Origin: Fragilaria crotonensis
Taxonomy: Eukaryota > Bacillariophyta > Fragilariophyceae > Fragilariales > Fragilariaceae
Reading direction: 5' to 3'
Assembly (NCBI GenBank): GCA_022925895.1
Contig: JAKSYS010000490.1
Location: 1-48,771 of the forward strand
Length of the DNA: 48,771 nt
Both the position numbers and the translations under genes were made by a program. Shown in pieces: positions 40,314-48,771 of this stretch. The notes beneath the pieces are model-generated. The model made no database searches. It was not told the origin of the DNA and was given only the letters and a program-made list of their open reading frames with translations. Position 1 is the stretch's first letter; the number at the start of each line of letters is the position of its first letter.

Positions 40314-43058
40314 ATGAAGCAGGCCCTAGTCCCCGTGCTTCTGTTCGTCGTGGTGTTTGTTGGCGACTCGTTTCAACCGGCACTTCTCCATTCGTCACCA
40401 ATCCGACGCTTTGTACAACATGATCCTCTATCACCAGTGTTCGCTGCGTCAGCCACTTACGACGACCACGACAAAGCCAACGTCACATCCACTCGTCGCT
40501 CTCGCTTGTCGCGTTTCATGTTGTCCAAACTCAAGCCCTTTGGACTCGGTATCGTCACTCTAGCTACCTCCTTTTGCATCACGACGTTGGTACCACCTCC
40601 CATTGCACATGCGGCTACGCCTCTCCCCAAATCGGCCACAATGCCAGATGCGGAAAAGACGGCCATGCGCGGCATCCAGTTAGAAATGGAAAAGAAGCAA
40701 CAGCTGGAAACAGAAGACTACAACAGGCGCGCGCGACAGATTGAAGCTAACGAAGGACCAAAGGCTCGAGAAGCCTTTGAAAAGGAATACAGAGAGGCAA
40801 AGGAGCAGAGAGATCAGGAACTTATGGAAGAATTGGAAGAATTGCAACGAGGTCTGTTGGATCAGGGTATCGACCCATTCAACGACATGGAAGGATATCG
40901 ACAATGCTTCCTTCTCAAGACTGGAAAGAATCTTGCAGAGGTTGAAGGCACTGATCAGTACGCAGACGCTCAAATTGCTAAGATGGGACTTACGAAACAG
41001 ACCTATTCATTTCAAAAGGCAACCAACCGAGAAATTATCAAAATGATGGTGCAAGACTACAAAAACCGAGGTATCGACCCTCTGCCGGAATTCGCCAACA
41101 AAGAAAATCATCAAAAGCATGCCAAGATTCTGTTCCTCACAAAATCCGCCGCAACTAAAAAGCTTGCTTCCCTGCAAGATAATATGGTAACATACGGCCA
41201 AATTGATCCCCCAAAGGCGGGAGAACTCAGCCTGAAGGAAATGGTGGAAGCAGATCCAGACCTGGCAATCCGGAATGAGCAAGCAATCCAGAGTGCAATT
41301 CACAAGTTCAGCGACGAAACAGCTGTCAAGGATGCTGAGAAGGTTAAGGTCCAGCAAGAGAAGGCAAAACTTAAGGCAGAAGCACAAAGAGCCAAGGAAG
41401 AAGCTCGTGCCGCGAAAGAACAGGCTAAAAAGGAAGCTCGTATGGCCAAGGAAGCTGAGAAGGAAGCCCAACGCCTCGCGAAAGAGCAGGCAAAGCAGGA
41501 AGTCGAAGCTGCAAAGGCGGCCGCCACAGCAGCGGCGATGGCAGCTGCAGGTGCTGCAGCTGCTGCCGCAGTATCACAGGCTGTGGGGGAAGTTGCTATT
41601 GCTAACATGGAAGCAGCAATGGAGGTCGTTCAGCAAACGGGCGATGGTGGCGTGAAAGTCGCCTCCCCTGAAAGAGTGTCTTTGGAAGATTTTGAAGACG
41701 ATTCTAAGTTCGCGACTGAAACTGGTCAAGTCATTGCTGAAAGCCTTAACACGCAAAAGTCCAAAGGGCTGCCCATCGCAAAAGTAGGTGGACTCATTGC
41801 CGTTGCCGTCGGAGGAAAGTTCGTGATCGATCGCATGTCTCAACCAAGTGCGATTGACGAGGCAGAGCGACAAAGGCAATTTAACTTGCTTATGGGTATA
41901 ACAGACGATGCAAACAAGGGTAAAGATCCGTCTGGCTCAATTGATACGACGAACGCCATCGATGTGGACACCATTGCACCATCCGATGATATCGCCAACG
42001 GAGATACCGTTGCACCAGCACCCGCCGTTCCTGAACCTGTAGTGCCGGTTCCAATTCCAGAGACAGACGTACCCAAGAAGCGAGGCCTCGGTATTAAATC
42101 AATTTTCACCAAGAAAAAGAATGAGCGGGAGACAAACTTGAACGTGTTAATGAGTCAAGGTGCTGTTGCTCCGGAAGTCGCTATGGTTCTCTCCAAGCTT
42201 TTGACCTACGGAGCACCTGGTCGCTTTCCTATGGTAAATGCCTTGGCCGGAGGAATGCCACTGGAAACATTTGAAATCGAAAAAGCGAAAGAAATCCTTG
42301 AGGATGCGGTGGCGAAGGCCGGTATCTCCAGGGAAGAGGGAGCAGAAGTCTTCGCCAATGTTGTCAACTGCATGTTGATCGACATTATTGATCTTGCTTC
42401 GTCATCATTGGGAAAGGAAGCCAGCGTCACCTATGACGCGGTCAATATTGTTATCAATTTCATGAATCACGCAGCGTCGCTATACGATGCTGTCGCTGAA
42501 GGAGTAGAAATTACTCCCGTGACCTACGGTGGAAACCTCCCGAAGTCGAAACTTGAGCAGCTGTATGGTGCGTATGCCTTCTCAGCTATGATAAAAATGG
42601 AAGATGATATGAACGATCGTATTGAGCTTCTTCGAAATGTCTTCTCTATCTCCGAAAAGAAGGCAGAAGGAATCATCATGAACGCCTCGCAGAAACAAAT
42701 GATGGAAATGATGAAGACTGAAGAAGGACAGAAACAAATGGAAGAGATGATGGGGGGTATGATGGGTGGCATGGAAGGTATGGAAGGTCTCGGAGCGATG
42801 GCTGGCTTAATGGGCGGAGGAGCAGAAGGGGCTGAACCAAACCCAGAACAACTGAAGGAAATGCTAACGATGCTGAAGACCATGAAAGATTCGGGTACGA
42901 TCCCCCCGGAAGAACTTGCGACTGTTCGTGATCAGTTCAGAGAATCTTTTGGCTCAAGTATTGATGATATTCTCAAGCAAGCTGACGCTGCAGGAGGCGA
43001 GATGTCAAGCAGTGACAAAGAGCTGCTTGCCTTGATGAGAGGCATACTGGAAGACTAG
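40314..43058 (+). CDS. Large plastid-targeted coiled-coil protein of unknown function
   Basis: A single exon encodes 914 residues. MKQALVPVLLFVVVFVGDSFQP is a signal peptide ending in an ASAFAP-like SFQP. A second targeting-like stretch follows: RRSRLSRF (61-68), a hydrophobic core (77-92) and PPPIAHA-A (about 95-101). That resembles a twin-arginine thylakoid signal with an AHA cleavage site, so lumen or thylakoid-membrane location is possible. Residues about 115-430 are a Lys/Glu/Ala coiled coil with an Ala-rich stretch. GLIAVAVGGKFVI (about 490) may be a membrane span. The C-terminal third is helical and predicted globular, with a Met/Gly-rich segment (MMGGMMGGMEGMEG) near 815. No known family is recognised. 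It converges on the other plastid gene at 43166 with 107 bp between stops. Confidence 0.85.
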   Translation: MKQALVPVLLFVVVFVGDSFQPALLHSSPIRRFVQHDPLSPVFAASATYDDHDKANVTSTRRSRLSRFMLSKLKPFGLGIVTLATSFCITTLVPPPIAHAATPLPKSATMPDAEKTAMRGIQLEMEKKQQLETEDYNRRARQIEANEGPKAREAFEKEYREAKEQRDQELMEELEELQRGLLDQGIDPFNDMEGYRQCFLLKTGKNLAEVEGTDQYADAQIAKMGLTKQTYSFQKATNREIIKMMVQDYKNRGIDPLPEFANKENHQKHAKILFLTKSAATKKLASLQDNMVTYGQIDPPKAGELSLKEMVEADPDLAIRNEQAIQSAIHKFSDETAVKDAEKVKVQQEKAKLKAEAQRAKEEARAAKEQAKKEARMAKEAEKEAQRLAKEQAKQEVEAAKAAATAAAMAAAGAAAAAAVSQAVGEVAIANMEAAMEVVQQTGDGGVKVASPERVSLEDFEDDSKFATETGQVIAESLNTQKSKGLPIAKVGGLIAVAVGGKFVIDRMSQPSAIDEAERQRQFNLLMGITDDANKGKDPSGSIDTTNAIDVDTIAPSDDIANGDTVAPAPAVPEPVVPVPIPETDVPKKRGLGIKSIFTKKKNERETNLNVLMSQGAVAPEVAMVLSKLLTYGAPGRFPMVNALAGGMPLETFEIEKAKEILEDAVAKAGISREEGAEVFANVVNCMLIDIIDLASSSLGKEASVTYDAVNIVINFMNHAASLYDAVAEGVEITPVTYGGNLPKSKLEQLYGAYAFSAMIKMEDDMNDRIELLRNVFSISEKKAEGIIMNASQKQMMEMMKTEEGQKQMEEMMGGMMGGMEGMEGLGAMAGLMGGGAEGAEPNPEQLKEMLTMLKTMKDSGTIPPEELATVRDQFRESFGSSIDDILKQADAAGGEMSSSDKELLALMRGILED

Positions 43059-43165
43059 TAGCCTCAGGTCCCACGCTATGAACAGACCTGGTGAGTCGCT
43101 AACACGATAATTTTTCGAAGCAGTACAAGACTAGTACTAATGACATATAAAAATCTGCAACTTGT

Positions 43166-44086
43166 TCATTCGACGTCCTCGTCATCGAAGTCATCGCTGT
43201 ACGCGTCCAAATGGTCATAGCTTTCCATCATCCCAAGGTCAACAAGCATCGTATAGACTCGTTCTGACTCATCAGGGATGGCTTCATACTTGGACTTGAT
43301 GGACAACAGAGCACTTTTTGACTTTGGCTGTTGTCGCATCAATCTAACGTCAAGAGGGAGTTCATCTTCGCCTCGGAGGTCTGGGAAGAATCCATGACAA
43401 TCAAACACGTTGTTGACGATTTTCATCTTGTCTTCTTTAGAATACCCTGGTTCAACCGGTATCTCACCAGATTTGGGTGACAGGGCAGTTCTAAACTGAG
43501 AGGCCTTCTGCACTGGGTTTTCCTTTTTGACTGAGCGTACAAGTACTTTCTCCTCTGCATCTTTAACCTTCTCCAAAAGGTTTGCGATGAGTTTCTTCTG
43601 TTTCATCACAGCATCGCCGCTAACATCGTCGACAACCGGTGGTGATTCCTGTGTTTCAATTGACGAAGATTCGTCGCTTTCTTTCGGGTCCACTTTTTCT
43701 CCGCGTTTAAGGATGTATTTGGCAACGACTGCACCGGCTCCGCCAGCGGCGACAACGGCAGTTGCAGCTTTGATGTCCTGGGTCCCAACTGTTTCATCAG
43801 GAATTTCACTCTGAAAAGCCATCGGCGGGACACTAGCAGCAACAGATGCTTCCGAGGGACGAGGTAGTCGAAATGCCACAGAGGCCAACGCGACCGCAGC
43901 AACGTGTCTTTTCCAAGTCTTACCCGTACGCCGGATTCGGCGTCCGAATCCACCATGATCATCCTCGGCGGCAACGTCAGTTGGCCCTTTGGCCGCCAAG
44001 ACGATTCCTTGTTTGGAAAGAGGCGATGGAGAAAATGCCTGCGACGTGGCACATAGCGCGGCCACTACAATCGACGCTATTCTCAT
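43166..44086 (-). CDS. Plastid-targeted protein of unknown function
   Basis: A single exon encodes 306 residues. MRIASIVVAALCATSQAFSP is a signal peptide with the AFSP plastid motif at 17-20. A basic stretch (RRIRRTGKTWKRH) precedes a second hydrophobic segment (VAAVALASVAF, about 62-72), and a third hydrophobic stretch, AATAVVAAGGAGAVVAKYIL, lies at about 107-126 and could span a membrane. A coiled coil (about 155-190) and a predicted globular C-terminus with NNVFDCHGFFPDLRG and an Asp/Glu-rich end follow. No family is recognised. It converges on the 914-residue plastid protein. Confidence 0.85.
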   Translation of the reverse strand: MRIASIVVAALCATSQAFSPSPLSKQGIVLAAKGPTDVAAEDDHGGFGRRIRRTGKTWKRHVAAVALASVAFRLPRPSEASVAASVPPMAFQSEIPDETVGTQDIKAATAVVAAGGAGAVVAKYILKRGEKVDPKESDESSSIETQESPPVVDDVSGDAVMKQKKLIANLLEKVKDAEEKVLVRSVKKENPVQKASQFRTALSPKSGEIPVEPGYSKEDKMKIVNNVFDCHGFFPDLRGEDELPLDVRLMRQQPKSKSALLSIKSKYEAIPDESERVYTMLVDLGMMESYDHLDAYSDDFDDEDVE

Positions 44087-44852
44087 GGTAAAGGGTCAAG
44101 ATTCAATATATATAATATATGTAAGGTCCAAGAAGCTTACCAGGCCGAAAGAGGAAAGAAGTGAGCTAAAATATAAAATTGTTTCGGTTCGGTAAACGTA
44201 CGTCACAGAGACACCGACGCACACACTCGACACTCGACACTCGGCACCCCACCTCTGATGAAGAGAGTATGGGATACAGTAGCAACTGCTCTAATACTAC
44301 AGTACATGTTAGAGTATGAGTACAGTAACGAGTAGTAGAAGTACCAATACTGGAGTACGAGCATTTGATAACTCGGAGTTGCTGGTATTGTAAACTGTAC
44401 TGGACTACGTAGACTGTAATTCGAAGACTTCATGCTGTGTATGTATATAAAATCATACACGCATACTATTATATGCATGCATACACAGTTGGAAGGAGGC
44501 GCAAGCACCAGTGCATATGTAGTAAGCAATCATCTGATTTCTGTGCAGAGCAAACCAGCCGTCCGTTCACACTTCTGGAGAAACGAGAAAGTACTCAAGA
44601 GAGTCTCCAGTCGACCTAGTCTATTGTACTTGAGACTTCTCTTTAGAGTCGCTGGTCCCTGTTTGGCCATTTCAGCATGCGGAGTATGGGATTAATGCCA
44701 TGAGCAGTGTGGGTTCGCTATCGTTCGTTCCGTTGATCGCCTGACTCGATTCGTATACAAGGGTTCTTCAACTTATGCTCCACAAAGGAGTGATCGCGCT
44801 TAGCAGCTCGACTTCTGACGCAAAACAGTGCAGTACGTGCGCATCCCGAATA
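44087..44852. other. Intergenic region
   Basis: No gene can be supported. It contains the leader of the gene at 43166-44086, GTAC/AGTA-rich DNA at about 44290-44410, and an alternating tgcatgcatac tract near 44473. Confidence 0.5.
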
Positions 44853-45867
44853 TCATGCCTTTCTAAGGATCGCAAACAAAGTCCGCTTCACCCCTGGGTG
44901 CGTTACACCCTCGACCGCGTCGCCACATCGAGGTGGAAGAATAGCAACGCCCTTATAGTTTGTCAAATAGTTTGCCAAGAAAGCTTGCATCAGTTGAATG
45001 GGATGGCATGTGTCACTGGTCTGCAGCATTGTTTCCTGGGCAAAGCTCTCTCCAAAAATCAAAATTCCTCCTGGTTTGAGGGCTTGGTAGGCGTTGCTCA
45101 GCACCACGACAGCGTTATAGCAGTGTTCCAGTGTGTTGACTAGAATGACAGTGTCATAGCGACGGACAGGCAACGGATCTTCGCCCCCTGCGGCAATTAG
45201 TGTGGTTGGGATACGTACTCCGTTCACCACAAGATATCTGTCGGGATAGCTTGTTTTGATCTTTCGGTTTTTGATGTATTCTTCAATCAAGGGATCCAGC
45301 AATGTAACATGGCTAACTCGCCGATCGGGTTGATTTTCCAGGATCAGCTTTGTCTTCGTGAATGGTCCTGCACCGATTTCCAAGATATCACCAAGATAGC
45401 GTGGAAGCCCACGAAAACGTTCAAACGCAACCACTTGGTCCTGGTTGCGCACAGGAATAGAAGTAGTTTCCCAGAAGCCTGTCTCACAGGAAAATGCTTG
45501 CTGTTGTCGCTCCTAGATGCCACTCGGAATCTGCCCACATCTCGTACATTCCAACAGACATCAGGATTGGGATCAAATTCGCACTTGGTGCGGCGAGGAA
45601 CGCGTTTATTGCAGCTCTCCCTTCGTAACCTGGGTCGCAAATGCACGCATAGATCAGGTATGAACCATGGCTGCCACAAGAGTGATTTGCAGCTGTTGTC
45701 GTCGACTCCGTCCCTCCAGTGACGACTTCCGTTCTCAACGTGGGATTTGGATTCAAGACACGGAGTGTGTTCAGCAAAGTCAGAGAAAGTGACATGGCAA
45801 GGAACACTAACATGACATTCCTTCCGCAAATCAACTTTACCATTCTGCATTTATTGTCACATTGCAT
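44853..45867 (-). CDS. Type II membrane-anchored SAM-dependent methyltransferase; one frameshift
   Basis: The first ATG in the open frame is at 45867 (MQCDNKCRM); a second at 45843 is also possible. A short cytosolic tail is followed by a single hydrophobic anchor (NVMLVFLAMSLSLTLLNTL), so the rest should face the secretory lumen. A cysteine cluster ending CICDPGYEG resembles the end of an EGF module. The class I methyltransferase follows, with motif I DILEIGAGPFTKT, ILVNTLEHCYN and LKPGGILIFGE. The frame shifts at about 45485-45510: dropping one base from the CC doublet (GG at 45489-45490 on the + strand) gives IFCETGFWETTSIPVRNQ, which runs straight into the domain. Total is about 337 residues. 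The substrate is unknown. Confidence 0.8.
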
Positions 45868-46981
45868 GCGATAGGAATGGCCGCGATCCGCGATGCTGAA
45901 TTCGCAGCGATCGTCATGTGGTGATGAGGGATTGTCAGGTGTCCATAAATCACCTCCTATATTCGCACCTCGCAAGAAAATTCTGATAACTCCGACCTAC
46001 TGTACTTGCACCTGTGGAACACTACGGAGAACACGAACTCTGAACTCCGAAAATATCCAACGCAAAAGCTATGGCAATGTTTTTGTCTTGGAATGAAGGC
46101 TGCAACTTTAAAGCTCCATTGAGAGCATCCCTTTCCTTGTTCACACTGGTGTTCTTGCATTTGGAAGTCCCATTAGAATCAACAATGCAAGCTCCAAGAA
46201 TTCTGCATGCTTTGAGACACTTTCCAATTTTGCAATTATTTGGCTTGACTGGATTTGACTTAGAGAATGACCGCCACACAGAAGCTTGCAAGTCATGGGA
46301 TTAAACTTTGCAGTTTTGGAAGTGTTGGGATTTAATAGAAGCACAACGCATTCCTCATGAAGTTCTTGTCACCACTAAAAGTAAAATTCATTGCACGGAT
46401 GATAGTGCTAGCGAGTGTCTTCGGGCAGTCGAAGTATTGAATGACCCACAATTGGTGACACCAAGATTCCTGCAGAGTTGGCGAAGGTGATTAGCGATTG
46501 GAGCTTTAGATCGAACAATGTTTCATGATTGTTGCCTATAACTATGACAGTCTGAACTTCAAGGAACTCTGCTCTGAAGTTCTTGCTCTTTGGGTTTGAG
46601 TCAATGTTCAGGCCACTCAACTTTTGACCTGTCCTCGTCGGTCACACAATCACATAGGCCAGTTCACATGGGAATTAGTCATTATATTTTCTTTTGATGC
46701 TGGAGGGCTTCGGATGTTCGTCAGCAGTGGTTGGAGAAAATGAAGAATGAATGAGAGGCGTGCGAGAGACAGCTGCAGTTTGTTAGCGTTAAAAGTTAAA
46801 AAACAACGAGTTTGCGAAGGTGGTTGCGAAGAAGCCTCGCATCGATGAGGATGAAAATTCGACGCCATACTTTGGTTCAAGCCACGTCTGCACTTTTTTA
46901 CCAATTGCTCTATCAATAAGAACGACTCTCGGATCTAACATAATGTTTGAAGCCGGTAGTAAGCTGCGCTGCTTATTATAG
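45868..46981. other. Intergenic region
   Basis: No gene can be supported. Short frames at 46020-46620 on both strands have no domain or ATG context of note. They could be a decayed element, but I see no ends. Confidence 0.4.
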
Positions 46982-48689
46982 CTAACGATTTAGATGACGC
47001 TCCAAGACTTGGTCCATGTCCAAAACATCGGGCGAGCCCAGCGCCCTCCAACATGTCACGTGTACCAACATCTGTTCAGTATCGTTCATGGCGGTGTCAT
47101 CCATCACAACAATCATTTCCTTGCAATTCTTGTACTTGTAGATGCCATCGTCATTGTCGAAAAACATCTTAAAGTTCAAATCACATATAGCACATCGATC
47201 TTGAGTCTCATCTGCTGGGCAGGTGAAGGATTCGGGATCAGCTACTTCGGGAGTGGAAGAAATCGTAGCATTTGTGGTTCCCATGGCTGCGCTCGCCACT
47301 GCGTCTGCTTCCGAAATCTCTCCCGTCCAAATTGCATCGTCTTGGAACCAACCCCGTTCCTCCGTTCGTTCGATGGACTTTTCCAACTGATTCTTCTTGA
47401 AGAGGTAGTCCAGGTGTTTCGAGAGCTCTGATTGTGTTTTGAAGCGACGACCATCCACAGAACTCTTAAATGGGAGACCAACTTCGTACAAACCGGAAAC
47501 AATAGATAAATCCTTTCGTTTTACACCTTCGTTTGTAAAGAGCTTCGGATCAATCCCGCCGTAGATGGAAGAAATAGTTGCTGTCGTTATCGTCAACTCC
47601 TTCGCGCTTTGAGCTTCTTGCTCCTCTAGCGATTTCATGGCCGTCTCCAAGCACGAGGCGGTTGCTCCTGCTGCAGCTAACGATGCTGTCATAACGATTG
47701 CCTCCTGCTGCGAATAGAGGGCAGTCGAGGCAGGAATGTTCACAACCATATCCTCAGTGACTGAACCAACTCATTTGCATTCATATTCTTTAACGATGGC
47801 TTATCCCATTCATCCATCCACTCGCGAGATCGATGGATTGTAAAATGAGACCGCGTTTCTGTAAAGAAGACGGGAGTCTCATCGACGATCACAAGCGGAG
47901 CAGTGCCCGTGATGCCGGTCGTTAACGCATGACCTGAACTGAGCATGGCTTCGGCCTGTTGTCTGATGCTTTGCAACAGATCCGGATTGATTTCTGCTAA
48001 GCGCTCCAGTGAAACCTTTTCAAGTTCATTTGTCACCTCAGACTGGACTTCATCGAGAAGTTGCTGCATTTGGCGTTTTAGCGCCCCAGAAGCGAGGACG
48101 CTCCCAGGGTTGCCACCAGTTGTTTCTGCTTGAAACTTAGCAAGTCCAGAGTTGGTAAGAAAGCACGACCCAATCTGTTTCCAACTCGACTCAGGGAAGA
48201 TTCCTACATCACGCCAAATTTTCCAGACTCGTTCCAAAGTATCGCGAGCCTTGCCAGAGGGCAACCTGTCGTACAGCAATGGCACCCAATGTTTCGCATC
48301 CTCCTCGATCATGGAGGTATAGTATCCCTTACAATTTTTCAAAATACTGTCGATAGCCATGAGGAGCGGAATTTTTCGATCAATGGAGACACCGTCGTCG
48401 ACCAAAGGTTTGCGCAAACATTGATACACGGCATCTGCACCAACCTTGGATTCTGCGTAGTCTTCAGCGATCGTCGATAGCGAGTTAACGGTAAGCTTTT
48501 CCTGAATCAACGATATTGTGAGCTGCACGAAGCAACAAGAAATGAATCTGAAACAAAGCGAATAATCTCAATGGAGGAACTTACCTGCGTCCCGAGGGCT
48601 TCAACTAACTCAGCATATTCAATCAGTTGCGTTTCATCCATAATCTCGTCTTCCTCGATAGCAATCACCTCTCCTTCCGTCATCATCAT
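46982..48689 (-). CDS. Pcf11-like cleavage and polyadenylation factor
   Basis: Pcf11 binds the RNA polymerase II C-terminal domain and links transcription to mRNA 3'-end cleavage and termination. Exons 48585-48689 and 46982-48522 join over intron 48523-48584 (62 bp, gtaagt...gtgcag). The CID covers about 35-160 (IAEDYAESKVGADAV, KIPLLMAIDSILKNCKGYY, WKIWRDVGIFPESSW). A Gln/Glu helix follows. Then comes the region of the first zinc finger (DGRRFKTQSELSKHLDYLF), which keeps its His-side pattern but lacks the paired Cys. ERGWFQDDAIW matches the Clp1-binding motif, and the final zinc finger is CAICDLNF...VHVTCW (about 480-530). The frame breaks at about 47740-47775; one extra base, for example in a TT run, restores it, giving about 548 residues. 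It works with the RBBP6/Mpe1-like factor at 23826-26134. Confidence 0.9.
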
Positions 48690-48771
48690 TTTATTTCTAT
48701 AGAGAAGCGGAGAGGTGAAGGTGTATTTAAAGAAGCACGACAAGTTCCGTGTTCTCGGAAGGAGAGGTGAA

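Noticed and set aside
45480-45560. Intron joining the methyltransferase exons at gagacag
   Set aside because: The available donors give the wrong phase for the downstream domain.
46020-46640. Small genes on both strands between the methyltransferase and Pcf11
   Set aside because: The frames are short, overlap each other, and show no recognisable domain or conserved feature.

Overview
This is eukaryotic nuclear DNA, most likely from a diatom. Genes are compact, have zero to two short GT-AG introns (60-243 bp), and alternate strands with very tight convergent 3' ends. Several proteins start with a signal peptide followed by an ASAFAP-like motif, the plastid-import signature of diatoms and relatives (AFAP in the TerC gene, AFSP at 43166-44086, GFAP in the ArgJ homologue, SFQP at 40314-43058). 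I cannot name the species.

Layout. 1-4998: gene-poor DNA with short tandem repeats and a weak terminal-inverted-repeat structure. 4999-7502: argJ-type ornithine acetyltransferase converging on a charged coiled-coil gene. 7503-9394: spacer packed with the palindrome GTAC. 9395-14788: a Vms1/ANKZF1 peptidyl-tRNA hydrolase, a small CoA-binding protein, and a PP2C phosphatase fused to two cyclic-nucleotide-binding domains. 14789-23825: repeat-rich region with a full-length but frameshifted Helitron (16195-21315) and a 0.73-kb element with perfect 30-bp terminal inverted repeats (22452-23178). 23826-31584: an RBBP6/Mpe1-like 3'-end-processing factor, a plastid TerC protein, a prenylated ubiquitin-fold (MUB/UBL3) protein, and an unknown membrane protein. 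32403-37797: a large unknown membrane protein converging on a ubiquitin-like plus chromo-barrel-like protein. 39063-48689: a second CoA-binding paralogue, two plastid-targeted proteins of unknown function, a membrane-anchored methyltransferase, and Pcf11.

Connections. RBBP6/Mpe1 and Pcf11 both act in pre-mRNA cleavage and polyadenylation. The two CoA-binding genes share both intron positions and phases, so they are duplicates. The TerC protein and the genes at 40314 and 43166 are candidates for plastid membrane or thylakoid work.

The most important technical observation is that conserved reading frames break repeatedly by tiny length changes in simple sequence. Most are one missing base in a homopolymer or doublet, and a few look like a missing GA. 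The Helitron has eleven such breaks. RBBP6, Pcf11, the methyltransferase, the UBL gene and the membrane protein at 32403 have one or two each. Because essential single-copy-type genes are hit too, residual assembly error is at least as likely as pseudogenization, and the Helitron may really be intact.
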